The position numbers were made by a program, and so were the translations under genes. From NCBI RefSeq assembly GCF_051014685.1, contig NW_027479496.1, positions 48,787 through 112,786 on the forward strand: a stretch of DNA of 64,000 bases, given 5' to 3'. The notes below the pieces were generated by a model that saw only the letters and a program-made list of their open reading frames with translations, had not been told where the DNA came from and did not search any database. The first letter of the stretch is position 1. Each line of letters starts with the position of its first letter. The DNA comes from Ptiloglossa arizonensis. Lineage: Eukaryota > Arthropoda > Insecta > Hymenoptera > Colletidae. Shown piece after piece: positions 37,300 through 50,290 of the stretch.

Positions 37300-38350
37300 G
37301 AATTTTTGGGGTAGGTCTATCCGTTCGCGAGATATGGGAGTTCGTAGCCAAGAAATGGTTGAGAAGGCATACAACTTTTCGCAATTCTGCTGATCCAAAC
37401 GCTTAACCAGAATGCCCTAGGGAAAAAATACACATACCGCTGTAGTCGGGCGAGTTTCTACTTTCAGATGCAACAGGAAATTTTGGGTTAGGTCAATCCG
37501 TTCGCGAGATATGGGAGTTTGAATCCAAGAAATGGTTGAGAAGGCAAAAAACTTTTCGCAATTCTGCTGCTCCAAACGCTTAACCAGAATTGCCTGGGGA
37601 AAAAATACACATACCGTTGTAATCGGGCGAGTTTCTACTTTCACACGCAATAGGAATTTTTGGGTTCGGTCTATCCGTTCGCGAGATATGGGAGTTTGTA
37701 GCCAAGAAATGGTTGAGAAGGCATACAATTTTTCGCAATTCTGCTGATCCAAACGCTTAACCAGAATGCCCTCGGGAAAAAATACACATATCGCTGTAGT
37801 CGGGCGAGTTTCTACTTTCAGATGCAACAGGAATTTTTGGGTTAGGTCAATCCGTTCGCGAGATATGGGAGTTTGAATCCAAGAAATGGTTGAGAAGGCA
37901 AAAAACTTTACGCAATTCTGCTGCTCCAAACGCTTAACCAGAATGGCCTGGGGAAACAATACACATACCGTTGTAATCGGGCGAGTATCTACTTTCAGAT
38001 GCAATAGGAATTTTTGGGTTAGGTCAATCCGTTGGCGAGATATGGGAGTTTGAAGCTAAGAAATGGTTAAGAAGACAACAAATTTTTCGCACTTCTGCTG
38101 CTCCAAACGCTTAACCAGAATGTCCTATGGAAAAAATACACATTCCGCTGTAGTCGGGCGAGTTTCTACTTTCAGATGCAATAGGAATTTTTGGGTTAGG
38201 TCAATCCGTTCGCGAGATATGGGAGTTTGAAAACAAGAAATGGTTGAGAAGGCAAAAAATTTTTCGCAATTCTGCTGATCCAAACGCTCAACCAGAATGC
38301 CCTAGGGTAAAAATACACATACCGCTGTAGTCGGGCGAGTTTCTACTTTC
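37300..38350 (+). repeat. Six-monomer segment duplicated at 41,194-42,244
   Basis: The offset is 3,894 bp (22 x 177). Shared markers include TTGCCTGGGGAAAAAATAC, CACACGCAATAGG with GGGTTCGGTCTATCC, CATATCGCTGTAGTCGGG, GGGGAAACAATACAC, CCGTTGGCGAG, GGTTAAGAAGACAAC, CCTATGGAAAAAATACACATTCC, and CGCTCAACC with GGGTAAAAATAC. In this copy three successive monomers lack the reverse-frame TAG, giving the longest open frame in the window (37,417-38,004, minus strand), which I do not regard as a gene. Confidence 0.85.
37789..37805 (+). other. Improved motif 1 variant with 8/9 CENP-B core
   Basis: TATCGCTGTAGTCGGGC restores one of the missing Ts, giving 8 of 9 core positions. The same variant is at 41,329-41,345 and 41,683-41,699, all within the 22-monomer-offset duplication of domain III. 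It probably spread with that duplication, so three occurrences are not three independent events. Confidence 0.3.
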
Positions 38351-39351
38351 AGATGCAACAGGAAATTTTGGGTTAGGTCAATCCGTTCGCGAGATATGGG
38401 AGTTTGAATCCAAGAAATGGTTGAGAAGGCAAAAAACTTTTCGCAATTCTGCTGCTCCAAACGCTTAACCAGAATGGCCTAGTGGAAAAAAACACATACC
38501 GTTGTAATCGGGCGAGTTTCTACTTTCAGATGCAATAGGAATTTTTGGGTTAGGTCAGTCCGTTCGCGAGATATGGGAGTTTGAAGACAAGAAATGGTTG
38601 AGAAGGCAAATAATTATTCGCAATTCTGCTGCTCCAAAAGCTTAACCAGAATGGACTAGGGAAAAAATACACATACCGTTGTAATCGGGCGAGTTTGTAC
38701 TTTCACACACAACAGGAATTTTTGGGTTAGGTCTATCCGTTCGCCAGATATGGGAGTTTGTAGCCAAGAAATGGTTGAGAAGGCATACAATTTTTCGCAA
38801 TTCTGCTGATCCAAACGCTTAACCAGAATGCCCTAGGGAAAAAATACACATACCGCTGTAGTCGGGCGAGTTTCTACTTTCAGATGCAACAGGAAATTTT
38901 GGGTTAGGTCAATCCGTTCGCGAGATATGGGAGTTTGAATCCAAGAAATGGTTGAGAAGGCAAAAAACTTTTCGCAATTCTGCTGCTCCAAACGCTTAAC
39001 CAGAATGGCCTAGTGGAAAAAAACACATACCGTTGTAATCGGGCGAGTTTCTACTTTCAGATGCAATAGGAATTTTTGGGTTAGGTCAGTCCGTTCGCGA
39101 GATATGGGAGTTTGAAGACAAGAAATGGTTGAGAAGGCAAATAATTATTCGCAATTCTGCTGCTCCAAAAGCTTAACCAGAATGGACTAGGGAAAAAATA
39201 CACATACCGTTGTAATCGGGCGAGTTTGTACTTTCACACACAACAGGAATTTTTGGGTTAGGTCTATCCGTTCGCGAGATATGGGAGTTTGTAGCCAAGA
39301 AATGGTTGAGAAGGCATACAATTTTTCGCAATTGCGCTGCTCCAAACGCTT
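38290..39351 (+). repeat. Tandem 3-monomer duplication (531 bp x 2)
   Basis: CAAATAATTATTCGC recurs with its GGC at 38,605 and 39,136, exactly 531 bp apart. The order CTGCTGATCC, AGGAAATTTTGGG with GAATCCAAG, CCTAGTGGAAAAAAACAC, GGTCAGTCC with GAAGACAAG, and GGACTAGGG with the unusual GAGTTTGTACTTTCACACACAAC variant is repeated. The shared GAGTTTGTAC change in an otherwise constant segment makes the duplication clear. Confidence 0.85.
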
Positions 39352-40414
39352 AACCAGAATGGCCTAGGGAAAAAATACACATACCGTTGTAATCGGGCGA
39401 GTTTCTACTTTCAGATGCAACAGGAATTTTTGGGTTACGTCAATCCGTTCGCGAGATATGGGAGTTTGAAGCTAAGAAATGGTTGAGAAGACAACAAATT
39501 TTTCGCACTTCTGCTGCTCCAAACGCTTAACCAGAATGGCCTAGGGAAAAAATACACATACCGTTGTAATCGGGCGAGTTTCTACTTTCAGATGCAATAG
39601 GAATTTTTGGGGTAGGTCTATCCGTTCGCGAGATATGGGAGTTTGTAGCCAAGAAATGGTTGAGAAGGCATACAATCTTTCGCAATTCTGCTGATTCAAA
39701 CGCTTAACCAGAATGCCCTAGGGAAAAAATACACATACCGCTGTAGTCGGGCGAGTTTCTACTTTCAGATGCAACAGGAATTTTTGGGTTAGATCAATCC
39801 GTTCGCGAGATATGGGAGTTTGAATCCAAGAAATGGTTGAGAAGGCAAAAAATTTTTCTCAATTCTGCTGCTCCAAACGCTTAACCAGAATGGCCTAGGG
39901 AAAAAATACACATACCGTTGTAATCGGGCGAGTTTCTACTTTCAGATGCAATAGGAATTTTTGGGTTAGGTCAGTCCGTTCGCGAGATATGGGAGTTTGA
40001 AGACAAGAAATGGTTGAGAAGGCAAATAATTATTCGCAATTCTGCTGCTCCAAAAGCTTAACCAGAATGCCCTAGGGAAAAAATACACATACAGCTGTAG
40101 TCGGGCGAGTTTCTACTTTCAGATGGAACAGGAATTTTTGGGTTAGGTCAATCCGTTCGCGAGATATGGGAGTTTGAATCCAAGAAATGGTTGAGAAGGC
40201 AAAAAACTTTTCGCCATTCTGCTGCTCCAAACGCTTAACCAGAATGGCCTAGGGAAAAAATACACATACCGTTGTAATCGGGCGAGTTTCTACTTTCAGA
40301 TGCAATAGGAATTTTTGGGTTAGGTCAATCCGTTCGCGAGATATGGGAGTTTGAAAACAAGAAATGGTTGAGAAGTCAAAAAATTTTTCGCAATTCTGCT
40401 GATCCAAACGCTTA

Positions 40415-40985
40415 ACCAGAATGGCCTCGGGAAAAAATACACATACCGTTGTAATGGGGCGAGTTTCTACTTTCAGATGCAATAGGAATTTTTGGGTTAG
40501 GTCAATCCGTTCGCGAGACATGGGAGTTTGAAGCTAAGAAATGGTTGAGAAGACAATAAATTTTTCGCACTTCCGCTGCTCCAATCGCTTAACCAGAAAG
40601 GCCTAAGGGAAAAATACACGTACCGTTGTAATCGGGCGAGTTTCTACTTTCAGATGCAATGGGAATTTTTGGGTTATTTCAATCCATTCACGAGCTATGA
40701 GAGTTTGCAGACAAGAAATGGTTGAGAAGGCAAGAAATTTTTCGCAATTCTGCTGCTCCAAACGCTTAACCAGAATGGCCTAGGGAAAAAATACACATAC
40801 CGTTGTAATCGGGCCAGTTTCTACTTTCAGATGCATTAGGAATTTTTGGGTTAGGTCAATCCGTTCGCGAGATATGGGAGTTTGAAGCCAAGAAATGGTA
40901 GAGAAGGCAAAAAATTTTTCACAATTCTGCTGCTTCAAACGCTTAACCAGAATGGCCTAGGGAAAAAATACACATACCGTGGTAA
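40415..40985 (+). repeat. Second island of domain II monomers within domain III
   Basis: About three monomers show the domain II series CCTCGGG with TAATGGGG, GAGACATGGGAG with GAAGCTAAG and GACAATAAA, CCAATCGC with AAGGCCTAAGGG, CAATGGGAATT with CCATTCACGAGC, then GGGCCAG with CATTAGG and GGTAGAG. The left flank is a CTGATCC domain III monomer and the right flank returns to AGGAAATTTTGGG with GAATCCAAG. One base in the exit region is unusual (CCGTGGTAATC near 40,978). Confidence 0.8.
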
Positions 40986-43029
40986 TCGGGCGAGTTTCTA
41001 CTTTCAGATGCAACAGGAAATTTTGGGTTAGGTCAATCCGTTCGCGAGATATGGGAGTTTGAATCCAAGAAATGGTTGAGAAGGCAAATAATTATTCGCA
41101 ATTCTGCTGCTCCAAAAGCTTAACCAGCATGGACTAGGGGAAAAGTACACATACCGTTGTAATCGGGCGAGTTTCTACTTTCACACGCAACAGGAATTTT
41201 TGGGTTAGGTCTATCCGTTCGCGAGATATGGGAGTTTGTAGCCAAGAAATGTTTGAGAAGGCATACAATTTTTCGCAATTCTGCTGATCCAAACGCTTAA
41301 CCAGAATGCCCTAGGGAAAAAATACACATATCGCTGTAGTCGGGCGAGTTTCTACTTTCAGATGGAACAGGAATTTTTGGGTTAGGTCAATCCGTTCTCG
41401 AGATATGGGAGTTTGAATCCAAGAAATGGTTGAGAAGGCAAAAAACTTTTCGCAATTCTGCTGCTCCAAACGCTTAACCAGAATTGCCTGGGGAAAAAAT
41501 ACACATACCGTTGTAATCGGGCGAGTTTCTACTTTCACACGCAATAGGAATTTTTGGGTTCGGTCTATCCGTTCGCGAGATATGGGAGTTTGTAGCCAAG
41601 AAATGGTTGAGAAGGCATACAATTTTTCGCAATTCTGCTGATCCAAACGCTTAACCAGAATGCCCTAGGGAAAAAATACACATATCGCTGTAGTCGGGCG
41701 AGTTTCTACTTTCAGATGCAACAGGAATTTTTGGGTTAGGTCAATCCGTTCGCGAGATATGGGAGTTTGAATCCAAGAAATGGTTGAGAAGGCAAAAAAC
41801 TTTACGCAATTCTGCTGCTCCAAACGCTTAACCAGAATGGCCTGGGGAAACAATACACATACCGTTGTAATCGGGCGAGTTTCTACTTTCAGATGCAATA
41901 GGAATTTTTGGGTTAGGTCAATCCGTTGGCGAGATATGGGAGTTTGAAGCTAAGAAATGGTTAAGAAGACAACAAATTTTTCGCACTTCTGCTGCTCCAA
42001 ACGCTTAACCAGAATGTCCTATGGAAAAAATACACATTCCGCTGTAGTCGGGCGAGTTTCTACTTTCAGATGCAATAGGAATTTTTGGGTTAGGTCAATC
42101 CGTTCGCGAGATATGGGAGTTTGAAAACAAGAAATGGTTGAGAAGGCAAAAAATTTTTCGCAATTCTGCTGATCCAAACGCTCAACCAGAATGCCCTAGG
42201 GTAAAAATACACATACCGCTGTAGTCGGGCGAGTTTCTACTTTCAGATGCAATAGGAATTTTTGGGTTAGGTCAATCCGTTCGCGAGATATGGGAGTTTG
42301 AATCCAAGAAATGGTTGAGAAGGCAAAAAACTTTTCGCAATTCTGCTGCTCCAAACGCTTAACCAGAATGGCCTAGGGAAAAAATACACATACCGTTGTA
42401 ATCGGGCGAGTTTCTACTTTCAGATGCAATAGGAATTTTTGGGGTAGGTCTATCCGTTCGCGAGATATGGGAGTTTGTAGCCAAGAAATGGTTGAGAAGG
42501 CATACAATCTTTCGCAATTCTGCTGATTCAAACGCTTAACCAGAATGCCCTAGGGAAAAAATACACATACCGCTGTAGTCGGGCGAGTTTCTACTTTCAG
42601 ATGCAACAGGAATTTTTGGGTTAGGTCAATCCGTTCGCGAGATATGGGAGTTTGAATCCAAGAAATGGTTGAGAAGTCAAAAAATTTTTCGCAATTCTGC
42701 TGATCCAAACGCTCAACCAGAATGCCCTAGGGTAAAAATACACATACCGCTGTAGTCGGGCGAGTTTCTACTTTCAGATGCAATAGGAATTTTTGGGTTA
42801 GGTCAATCCGTTCGCGAGATATGGGAGTTTGAATCCAAGAAATGGTTGAGAAGGCAAAAAACTTTTCGCAATTCTGCTGCTCCAAACGCTTAACCAGAAT
42901 GGCCTAGGGAAAAAATACACATACCGTTGTAATCGGGCGAGTTTCTACTTTCAGATGCAATAGGAATTTTTGGGTTAGGTCAGTCCGTTCGCGAGATATG
43001 GGAGTTTGAAGACAAGAAATGGTTGAGAA

Positions 43030-46000
43030 GGCAAATAATTATTCGCAATTCTGCTGCTCCAAAAGCTTAACCAGAATGCCCTAGGGAAAAAATACACATA
43101 CCGCTGTAGTCGGGCGAGTTTCTACTTTCAGATGCAACAGGAATTTTTGGGTTAGGTCAATCCGTTCGCGAGATATGGGAGTTTGAATCCAAGAAATGGT
43201 TGAGAAGGCAAAAAATTTTTCTCAATTCTGCTGCTCCAAACGCTTAACCAGAATGGCCTAGGGAAAAAATACACATACCGTTGTAATCGGGCGAGTTTCT
43301 ACTTTCAGATGCAATAGGAATTTTTGGGTTAGGTCAGTCCGTTCGCGAGATATGGGAGTTTGAATCCAAGAAATGGTTGAGAAGGCAAAAAACTTTTCGC
43401 CATTCTGCTGCTCCAAACGCTTAACCAGAATGGCCTAGGGAAAAAATACACATACCGTTGTAATCGGGCGAGTTTCTACTTTCAGATGCAATAGGAATTT
43501 TTGGGTTAGGTCAATCCGTTCGCGAGATATGGGAGTTTGAAAACAAGAAATTGTTGAGAAGGCAAAAAATTTTTCGCAATTCTGCTGATCCAAACGCTCA
43601 ACCAGAACGCCCTAGGGTAAAAATACACATACCGCTGTAGTCGGGCGAGTTTCTACTTTCAGATGCAATAGGAATTTTTGGGTTAGGTCAATCCGTTCGC
43701 GAGATATGGGAGTTTGAATCCAAGAAATGGTTGAGAAGGCAAAAAACTTTTCGCAATTCTGCTGCTCCAAACGCTTAACCAGAATGGCCTAGGGAAAAAA
43801 TACACATACCGTTGTAATCGGGCGAGTTTCTACTTTCAGATGCAATAGGAATTTTTGGGTTAGGTCAGTCCGTTCGCGAGATATGGGAGTTTGAAGACAA
43901 GAAATGGTTGAGAAGGCAAATAATTATTCGCAATTCTGCTGCTCCAAAAGCTTAACCAGAATGCCCTAGGGAAAAAATACACATACCGTTGTAATCGGGC
44001 GAGTTTCTACTTTCACACGCAACAGGAATTTTTGGGTTAGGTCTATCCGTTCGCGAGATATGGGAGTTTGTAGCCAAGATATGGTTGAGAAGGCATACAA
44101 TTTTTCGCAATTCTGCTGATCCAAACCCTTAACCAGAATGCCCTAGGGAAAAAATACACATACCGCTGTAGTCGGGCGAGTTTCTACTTTCAGATGCAAC
44201 AGGAATTTTTGGGTTAGGTCAATCCGTTCGCGAGATATGGGAGTTTGAATCCAAGAAATGGTTGAGAAGGCAAAAAACTTTTCGCAATTCTGCTGCTCCA
44301 AACGTTTAACCAGAATGGCCTGGGGAAACAATACACATACCGTTGTAATCGGGCGAGTTTCTACTTTCAGATGCAATAGGAATTTTTGGGGTAGGTCTAT
44401 CCGTTCGCGAGATATGGGAGTTTGTAGCCAAGAAATGGTTGAGAAGGCATACAATCTTTCGCAATTCTGCTGATCCAAACGCTTAACCAGAATGCCCTAG
44501 GGAAAAAATACACATACCGCTGTAGTCGGGCGAGTTTCTACTTTCAGATGCAACAGGAATTTTTGGGTTAGGTCAATCCGTTCGCGAGATATGGGAGTTT
44601 GAATCCAAGAAATGGTTGAGAAGGCAAAAAATTTTTCTCAATTCTGCTGCTCCAAACGCTTAACCAGAATGGCCTAGGGAAAAAATACACATACCGTTGT
44701 AATCGGGCGAGTTTCTACTTTCAGATACAACAGGAATTTTGGGGTTAGGTCAGTCCGTTCGCGAGATATGGGAGTTTGAAGACAAGAAATGGTTGAGAAG
44801 GCAAATAATTATTCGCAATTCTGCTGCTCCAAAAGCTTAACCAGAATGCCCTAGGGAAAAAATACACATACAGCTGTAGTCGGGCGAGTTTCTACTTTCA
44901 GATGGAACAGGAATTTTTGGGTTAGGTCAATCCGTTCGCGAGATATGGGAGTTTGAATCCAAGAAATGGTTGAGAAGGCAAAAAACTTTTCGCAATTCTG
45001 CTGCTCCAAACGCTTAACCAGAATGGCCTGGGGAAACAATACACATACCGTTGTAATCGGGCGAGTTTCTACTTTCAGATGCAATAGGAATTTTTGGGTT
45101 AGGTCTATCCGTTCGCGAGATTTGGGAGTTTGTAGCCAAGAAATGGTTGAGAAGGCATACAATTTTTCGCAATTCTGCTGATCCAAACGCTTAACCAGAA
45201 TGCCCTAGGGAAAAAATACACATACCGCTGTAGTCGGGCGAGTTTCTACTTTCAGATGCAATAGGAATTTTTGGGTTAGGTCAATCCGTTCGCGAGATAT
45301 GGGAGTTTGAATCCAAGAAATGGTTGAGAAGGCAAAAAACTTTTCGCAATTCTGCTGCTCCAAACGCTTAACCAGAATGGCCTAGGGAAAAAATACACAT
45401 ACCGTTGTAATCGGGCGAGTTTCTACTTTCAGATGCAATAGGAATTTTTGGGGTAGGTCTATCCGTTCGCGAGATATGGGAGTTTGTAGCCAAGAAATGG
45501 TTGAGAAGGCATACAATCTTTCGCAATTCTGCTGATCCAAACGCTTAACCAGAATGACCTAGGGAAAAAATACACATACCGCTGTAGTCGGGCGAGTTTC
45601 TACTTTCAGATGCAACAGGAATTTTTGGGTTAGGTCAATCCGTTCGCGAGATATGGGAGTTTGAATCCAAGAAATGGTTGAGAAGGCAAAAAATTTTTCT
45701 CAATTCTGCTGCTCCAAACGCTTAACCAGAATGGCCTAGGGAAAAAATACACATACCGTTGTAATCGGGCGAGTTTCTACTTTCAGATGCAATAGGAATT
45801 TTGGGGTTAGGTCAGTCCGTTCGCGAGATATGGGAGTTTGAAGACAAGAAATGGTTGAGAAGGCAAATAATTATTCGCAATTCTGCTGCTCCAAAAGCTT
45901 AACCAGAATGACCTAGGGAAAAAATACACATACAGCTGTAGTCGGGCGAGTTTCTACTTTCAGATGGAACAGGAATTTTTGGGTTAGGTCAATCCGTTCG

Positions 46001-49000
46001 CGAGATATGGGAGTTTGAATCCAAGAAATGGTTGAGAAGGCAAAAAACTTTTCGCAATTCTGCTGCTCCAAACGCTTAACCAGAATGGCCTGGGGAAACA
46101 ATACACATACCGTTGTAATCGGGCGAGTTTCTACTTTCAGATGCAATAGGAATTTTTGGGTTAGGTCTATCCGTTCGCGAGATTTGGGAGTTTGTAGCCA
46201 AGAAATGGTTGAGAAGGCATACAATTTTTCGCAATTCTGCTGATCCAAACGCTTAACCAGAATGCCCTAGGGAAAAAATACACATACCGCTGTAGTCGGG
46301 CGAGTTTCTACTTTCAGATGCAATAGGAATTTTTGGGTTAGGTCAATCCGTTCGCGAGATATGGGAGTTTGAATCCAAGAAATGGTTGAGAAGGCAAAAA
46401 ACTTTTCGCAATTCTGCTGCTCCAAACGCTTAACCAGAATGGCCTAGGGAAAAAATACACAAACCGTTGTAATCGGGCGAGTTTCTACTTTCAGATGCAA
46501 TAGGAATTTTTGGGGTAGGTCTATCCGTTCGCGAGATATGGGAGTTTGTAGCCAAGAAATGGTTGAGAAGGCATACAATCTTTCGCAATTCTGCTGATCC
46601 AAACGCTTAACCAGAATGGCCTAGGGAAAAAATACACATACCGTTGTAATCGGGCGAGTTTCTACTTTCAGATGCAATAGGAATTTTTGGGTTAGGTCAG
46701 TCCGTTCGCGAGATATGGGAGTTTGAAGACAAGAAATGGTTTAGAAGGCAAATAATTATTCGCAATTCTGCTGCTCCAAAAGCTTATCCAGAATGCCCTA
46801 GGGAAAAAATACACATACCGCTGTAGTCGGGCGAGTTTCTACTTTCAGATGGAACAGGAATTTTTGGGTTAGGTCAATCCGTTCACGAGATATGGGAGTT
46901 TGAATCCAAGAAATGGTTGAGAAGGCAAAAAACTTTTCGCAATTCTGCTGCTCCAAACGCTTAACCAGAATGGCCTGGGGAAAAAATACACATACCGTTG
47001 TAATCGGGCGAGTTTCTACTTTCAGATGCAATAGGAATTTTTGGGTTAGGTCTATCCGTTCGCGAGATATGGGAGTTTGAATCCAAGAAATGGTTGAGAA
47101 GGCAAAAAACTTTTCGCCATTCTGCTGCTCCAAACGCTTAACCAGAATGGCCTAGGGAAAAAATACACATACCGTTGTAATCGGGCGAGTTTCTACTTTC
47201 AGATGCAATAGGAATTTTTGGGTTAGGTCAATCCGTTCGCGAGATATGGGAGTTTGAAAACAAGAAATGGTTGAGAAGGCAAAAAATTTTTCGCAATTCT
47301 GCTGATCCAAACGCTCAACCAGAATGCCCTAGGGTAAAAATACACATACCGCTGTAGTCGGGCGAGGTTCTACTTTCAGATGCAATAGGAATTTTTGGGT
47401 TAGGTCAATCCGTTCGCGAGATATGGGAGTCTGAATCCAAGAAATGGTTGAGAAGGCAAAAAACTTTTCGCAATTCTGCTGCTCCAAACGCTTAACCAGA
47501 ATGGCCTAGGGAAAAAATACACATACCGTTGTAATCGGGCGAGTTTCTACTTTCAGATGCAATAGGAATTTTTGGGTTAGGTCAGTCCGTTCGCGAGATA
47601 TGGGAGTTTGAAGACAAGAAATGGTTGAGAAGGCAAATAATTATTCGCAATTCTGCTGCTCCAAAAGCTTAACCAGAATGCCCTAGGGAAAAAATAAACA
47701 TACCGCTGTAGTCGGGCGAGTTTCTACTTTCAGATGGAACAGGAATTTTTGGGTTAGGTCAATCCGTTCGCGAGATATGGGAGTTTGAATCCAAGAAATG
47801 GTTGAGAAGGCAAAAAACTTTTCGCAATTCTGCTGCTCCAAACGCTTAACCAGAATGGCCTGGGGAAAAAATACACATACCGTTGTAATCGGGCGAGTTT
47901 CTACTTTCAGATGCAATAGGAATTTTTGGGTTAGGTCTATCCGTTCGCGAGATATGGGAGTTTGAATCCAAGAAATGGTTGAGAAGGCAAAAAACTTTTC
48001 GCCATTCTGCTGCTCCAAACGCTTAACCAGAATGGCCTAGGGAAAAAATACACATACCGTTGTAATCGGGCGAGTTTCTACTTTCACACGCAACAGGAAT
48101 TTTTGGGTTAGGTCTATCCGTTCGCGAGATATGGGAGTTTGTAGCCAAGAAATGGTTGAGAAGGCATAAAATTTTTCGCAATTCTGCTGCTCCAAACGCT
48201 TAACCAGAATGTCCTACGGAAAAAATACACATACCGCTGTAGTCGGCCGAGTTTCTACTTTCAGATGCAATAGGAATTTTTGGGTTAGGTCAGTCCGTTC
48301 GCGAGATATGGGAGTTTGAAGACAAGAAATGGTTGAGAAGGCAAATAATTATTCGCAATTCTGCTGCTCCAAAAGCTTAACCAGAATGCCCTAGGGAAAA
48401 AGTACACATACCGCTGTAGTCGGGCGAGTTTCTACTTTCAGATGGAACAGGAATTTTTGGGTTAGGTCAATCCGTTCGCGAGATATGGGAGTTTGAATCC
48501 AAGAAATGGTTGAGAAGGCAAAAAACTTTTCGCCATTCTGCTGCTCCAAACGCTTAACCAGAATGTCCTAGGGAAAAAATACACATACCGTTGTAATCGG
48601 GCGAGTTTCTACTTGCAGGTGCAGTAGGAATTTTTGGGTTAGGTCTATCCGTTCGCGAGATATGGGAGTTTGAAGCCAAGAAATGGTTGAGGAGGCAAAA
48701 AATTTTTCGCAATTCTGCTGCTCCAAACGCTTAACCAGAATGGCCTGGGGGAAAAATACATATACCGTTGTAATCGGGCGAGTTTCTACTTTCAGATGCA
48801 ATAGGAATTTTTGGGTTAGGTCAATCCGTTGGCGAGATATGGGAGTTTGAAGCTAAGAAATGGTTAAGAAGACAACAAATTTTTCGCAATTCTGCTGCTC
48901 CAAACGCTCAACCAGAATGTCCTACGGAAAAAATACACATACCGCTGTAGTCGGCCGAGTTTCTACTTTCAGATGCAACAGGAATTTTTGGGTTAGGTCT

Positions 49001-50290
49001 ATCCGTTCGCGAGATATGGGAGTTTGTAGCCAAGGAATGTTTGAGAAGCCATACAATTTTTCGCAATTCTGCTGATCCAAACGCTTAACCAGAATGCCCT
49101 AGGGAAAAAATACAGATACCGCTGTAGTCGGCGAGTTTCTACTTTCAGATGCAACAGGAATTTTTGGGTTAGGTCAATCCGTTCGCGAGATATGGGAGTT
49201 TGAATCCAAGAAATGGTTGAGAAGGCAAAAAATTTTTCTCAATTCTGCTGCTCCAAACGCTTAACCAGAATGGCCTAGGGAAAAAATACACATACCGTTG
49301 TAATCGGGCGAGTTTCTACTTTCAGATGCAATAGGAATTTTTGGGTTAGGTCAGTCCGTTCGCGAGATATGGGAGTTTGAAGACAAGAAATGGTTGAGAA
49401 GGCAAATAATTATTCGCAATTCTGCTGCTCCAAAAGCTTAACCAGAATGCCCTAGGGAAAAAGTACACATACCGCTGTAGTCGGGCGAGTTTCTACTTTC
49501 AGATGGAACAGGAATTTTTGGATTAGGTCAATCCGTTCGCGAGATATGGGAGTTTGAATCCAAGAAATGGTTGAGAAGGCAAAAAACTTTTCGCAATTCT
49601 GCTGCTCCAAACGCTTAACCAGAATGGCCTGGGGAAAAAATACACATACCGTTGTAATCGGGCGAGTTTCTACTTTCAGATGCAATAGGAATTTTTGGGT
49701 TAGGTCTATCCGTTCGCGAGATATGGGAGTTTGAATCCAAGAAATGGTTGAGAAGGCAAAAAACTTTTCGCCATTCTGCTGCTCCAAACGCTTAACCAGA
49801 ATGGCCTAGGGAAAAATTACACATACCGTTGTAATCGGGCGAGTTTCTACTTTCAGGTGCAATAGGAATTTTTGGGTTAGGTCTATCCGTTCGCGAGATA
49901 TGGGAGTTTGAAGCCAAGAAATGGTTGAGGAGGCAAAAAATTTTTCGCAATTCTGCTGCTCCAAACGCTTAACCAGAATGGCCTGGGAGAAAAATACATA
50001 TACCGTTGTAATCGGGCGAGTTTCTACTTTCAGATGCAATAGGAAATTTTGGGTTAGGTCAATCCGTTGGCGAGATATGGGAGTTTGAAGCTAAGAAATG
50101 GTTAAGAAGACAACAAATTTTTCGCACTTCTGCTGCTCCAAACGCTTAACCAGAATGTCCTACGGAAAAAATACACATTCCGCTGTAGTCGGGCGAGTTT
50201 CTACTTTCAGATGCAATGGGAATTTTTGGGTTAGGTCAATCCGTTCGCGAGATATGGGAGTTTGAAAACAAGAAATGGTTGAGAAGGCAA
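43030..50290 (+). repeat. 5-monomer HOR with 4- and 6-monomer variants
   Basis: The CAAATAATTATTCGC monomer occurs with its GGC at 43,030, 43,915, 44,800, 45,862, 46,747, 47,632, 48,340 and 49,401. Intervals are 885, 885, 1,062, 885, 885, 708 and 1,061 bp (5, 5, 6, 5, 5, 4 and 6 monomers; the last has a one-base deletion at GTCGGCGAG near 49,130). Most units continue with a CCGCTGTAGTCGGG monomer, several with GATGGAACAGG, then a GAATCCAAG monomer, commonly CCTGGGG, and a GTAGCC/GCATACAA or GAATCC monomer. CCTGGGG turns the reverse TAG into CAG, which explains the near-identical 111-codon reverse frames recurring at HOR spacing. Confidence 0.87.

Larger units (their letters stand above)
32250..50290 (+). 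repeat. Array domain III (7-mer and 5-mer HORs)
   Basis: New variants dominate: TTCACACGCAACAGG, CCGCTGTAGTCGGG in place of CCGTTGTAATCGGG, AAGGCATACAATTTTTCGC, CAAATAATTATTCGC, CTGCTGATCC, GGTCTATCC or GGTCAGTCC, GTTTGTAGCC and GTTTGAATCC. The entry point near 32,235-32,250 is a chimeric monomer that begins as a domain II GACAATAAATTTTTCGC unit and continues as a CCAAAAGCTTAACC / GGACTAGGG unit. Two islands of domain II type lie inside (33,620-34,480 and 40,415-40,985). Confidence 0.78.

Noticed and set aside
37417..38004. 195-codon minus-strand open frame as a protein gene
   Set aside because: It is a satellite monomer frame kept open by loss of one stop in three successive units. It begins at a non-ATG codon, has no promoter or conserved domain, and its duplicate at 41.3-41.9 kb is interrupted.
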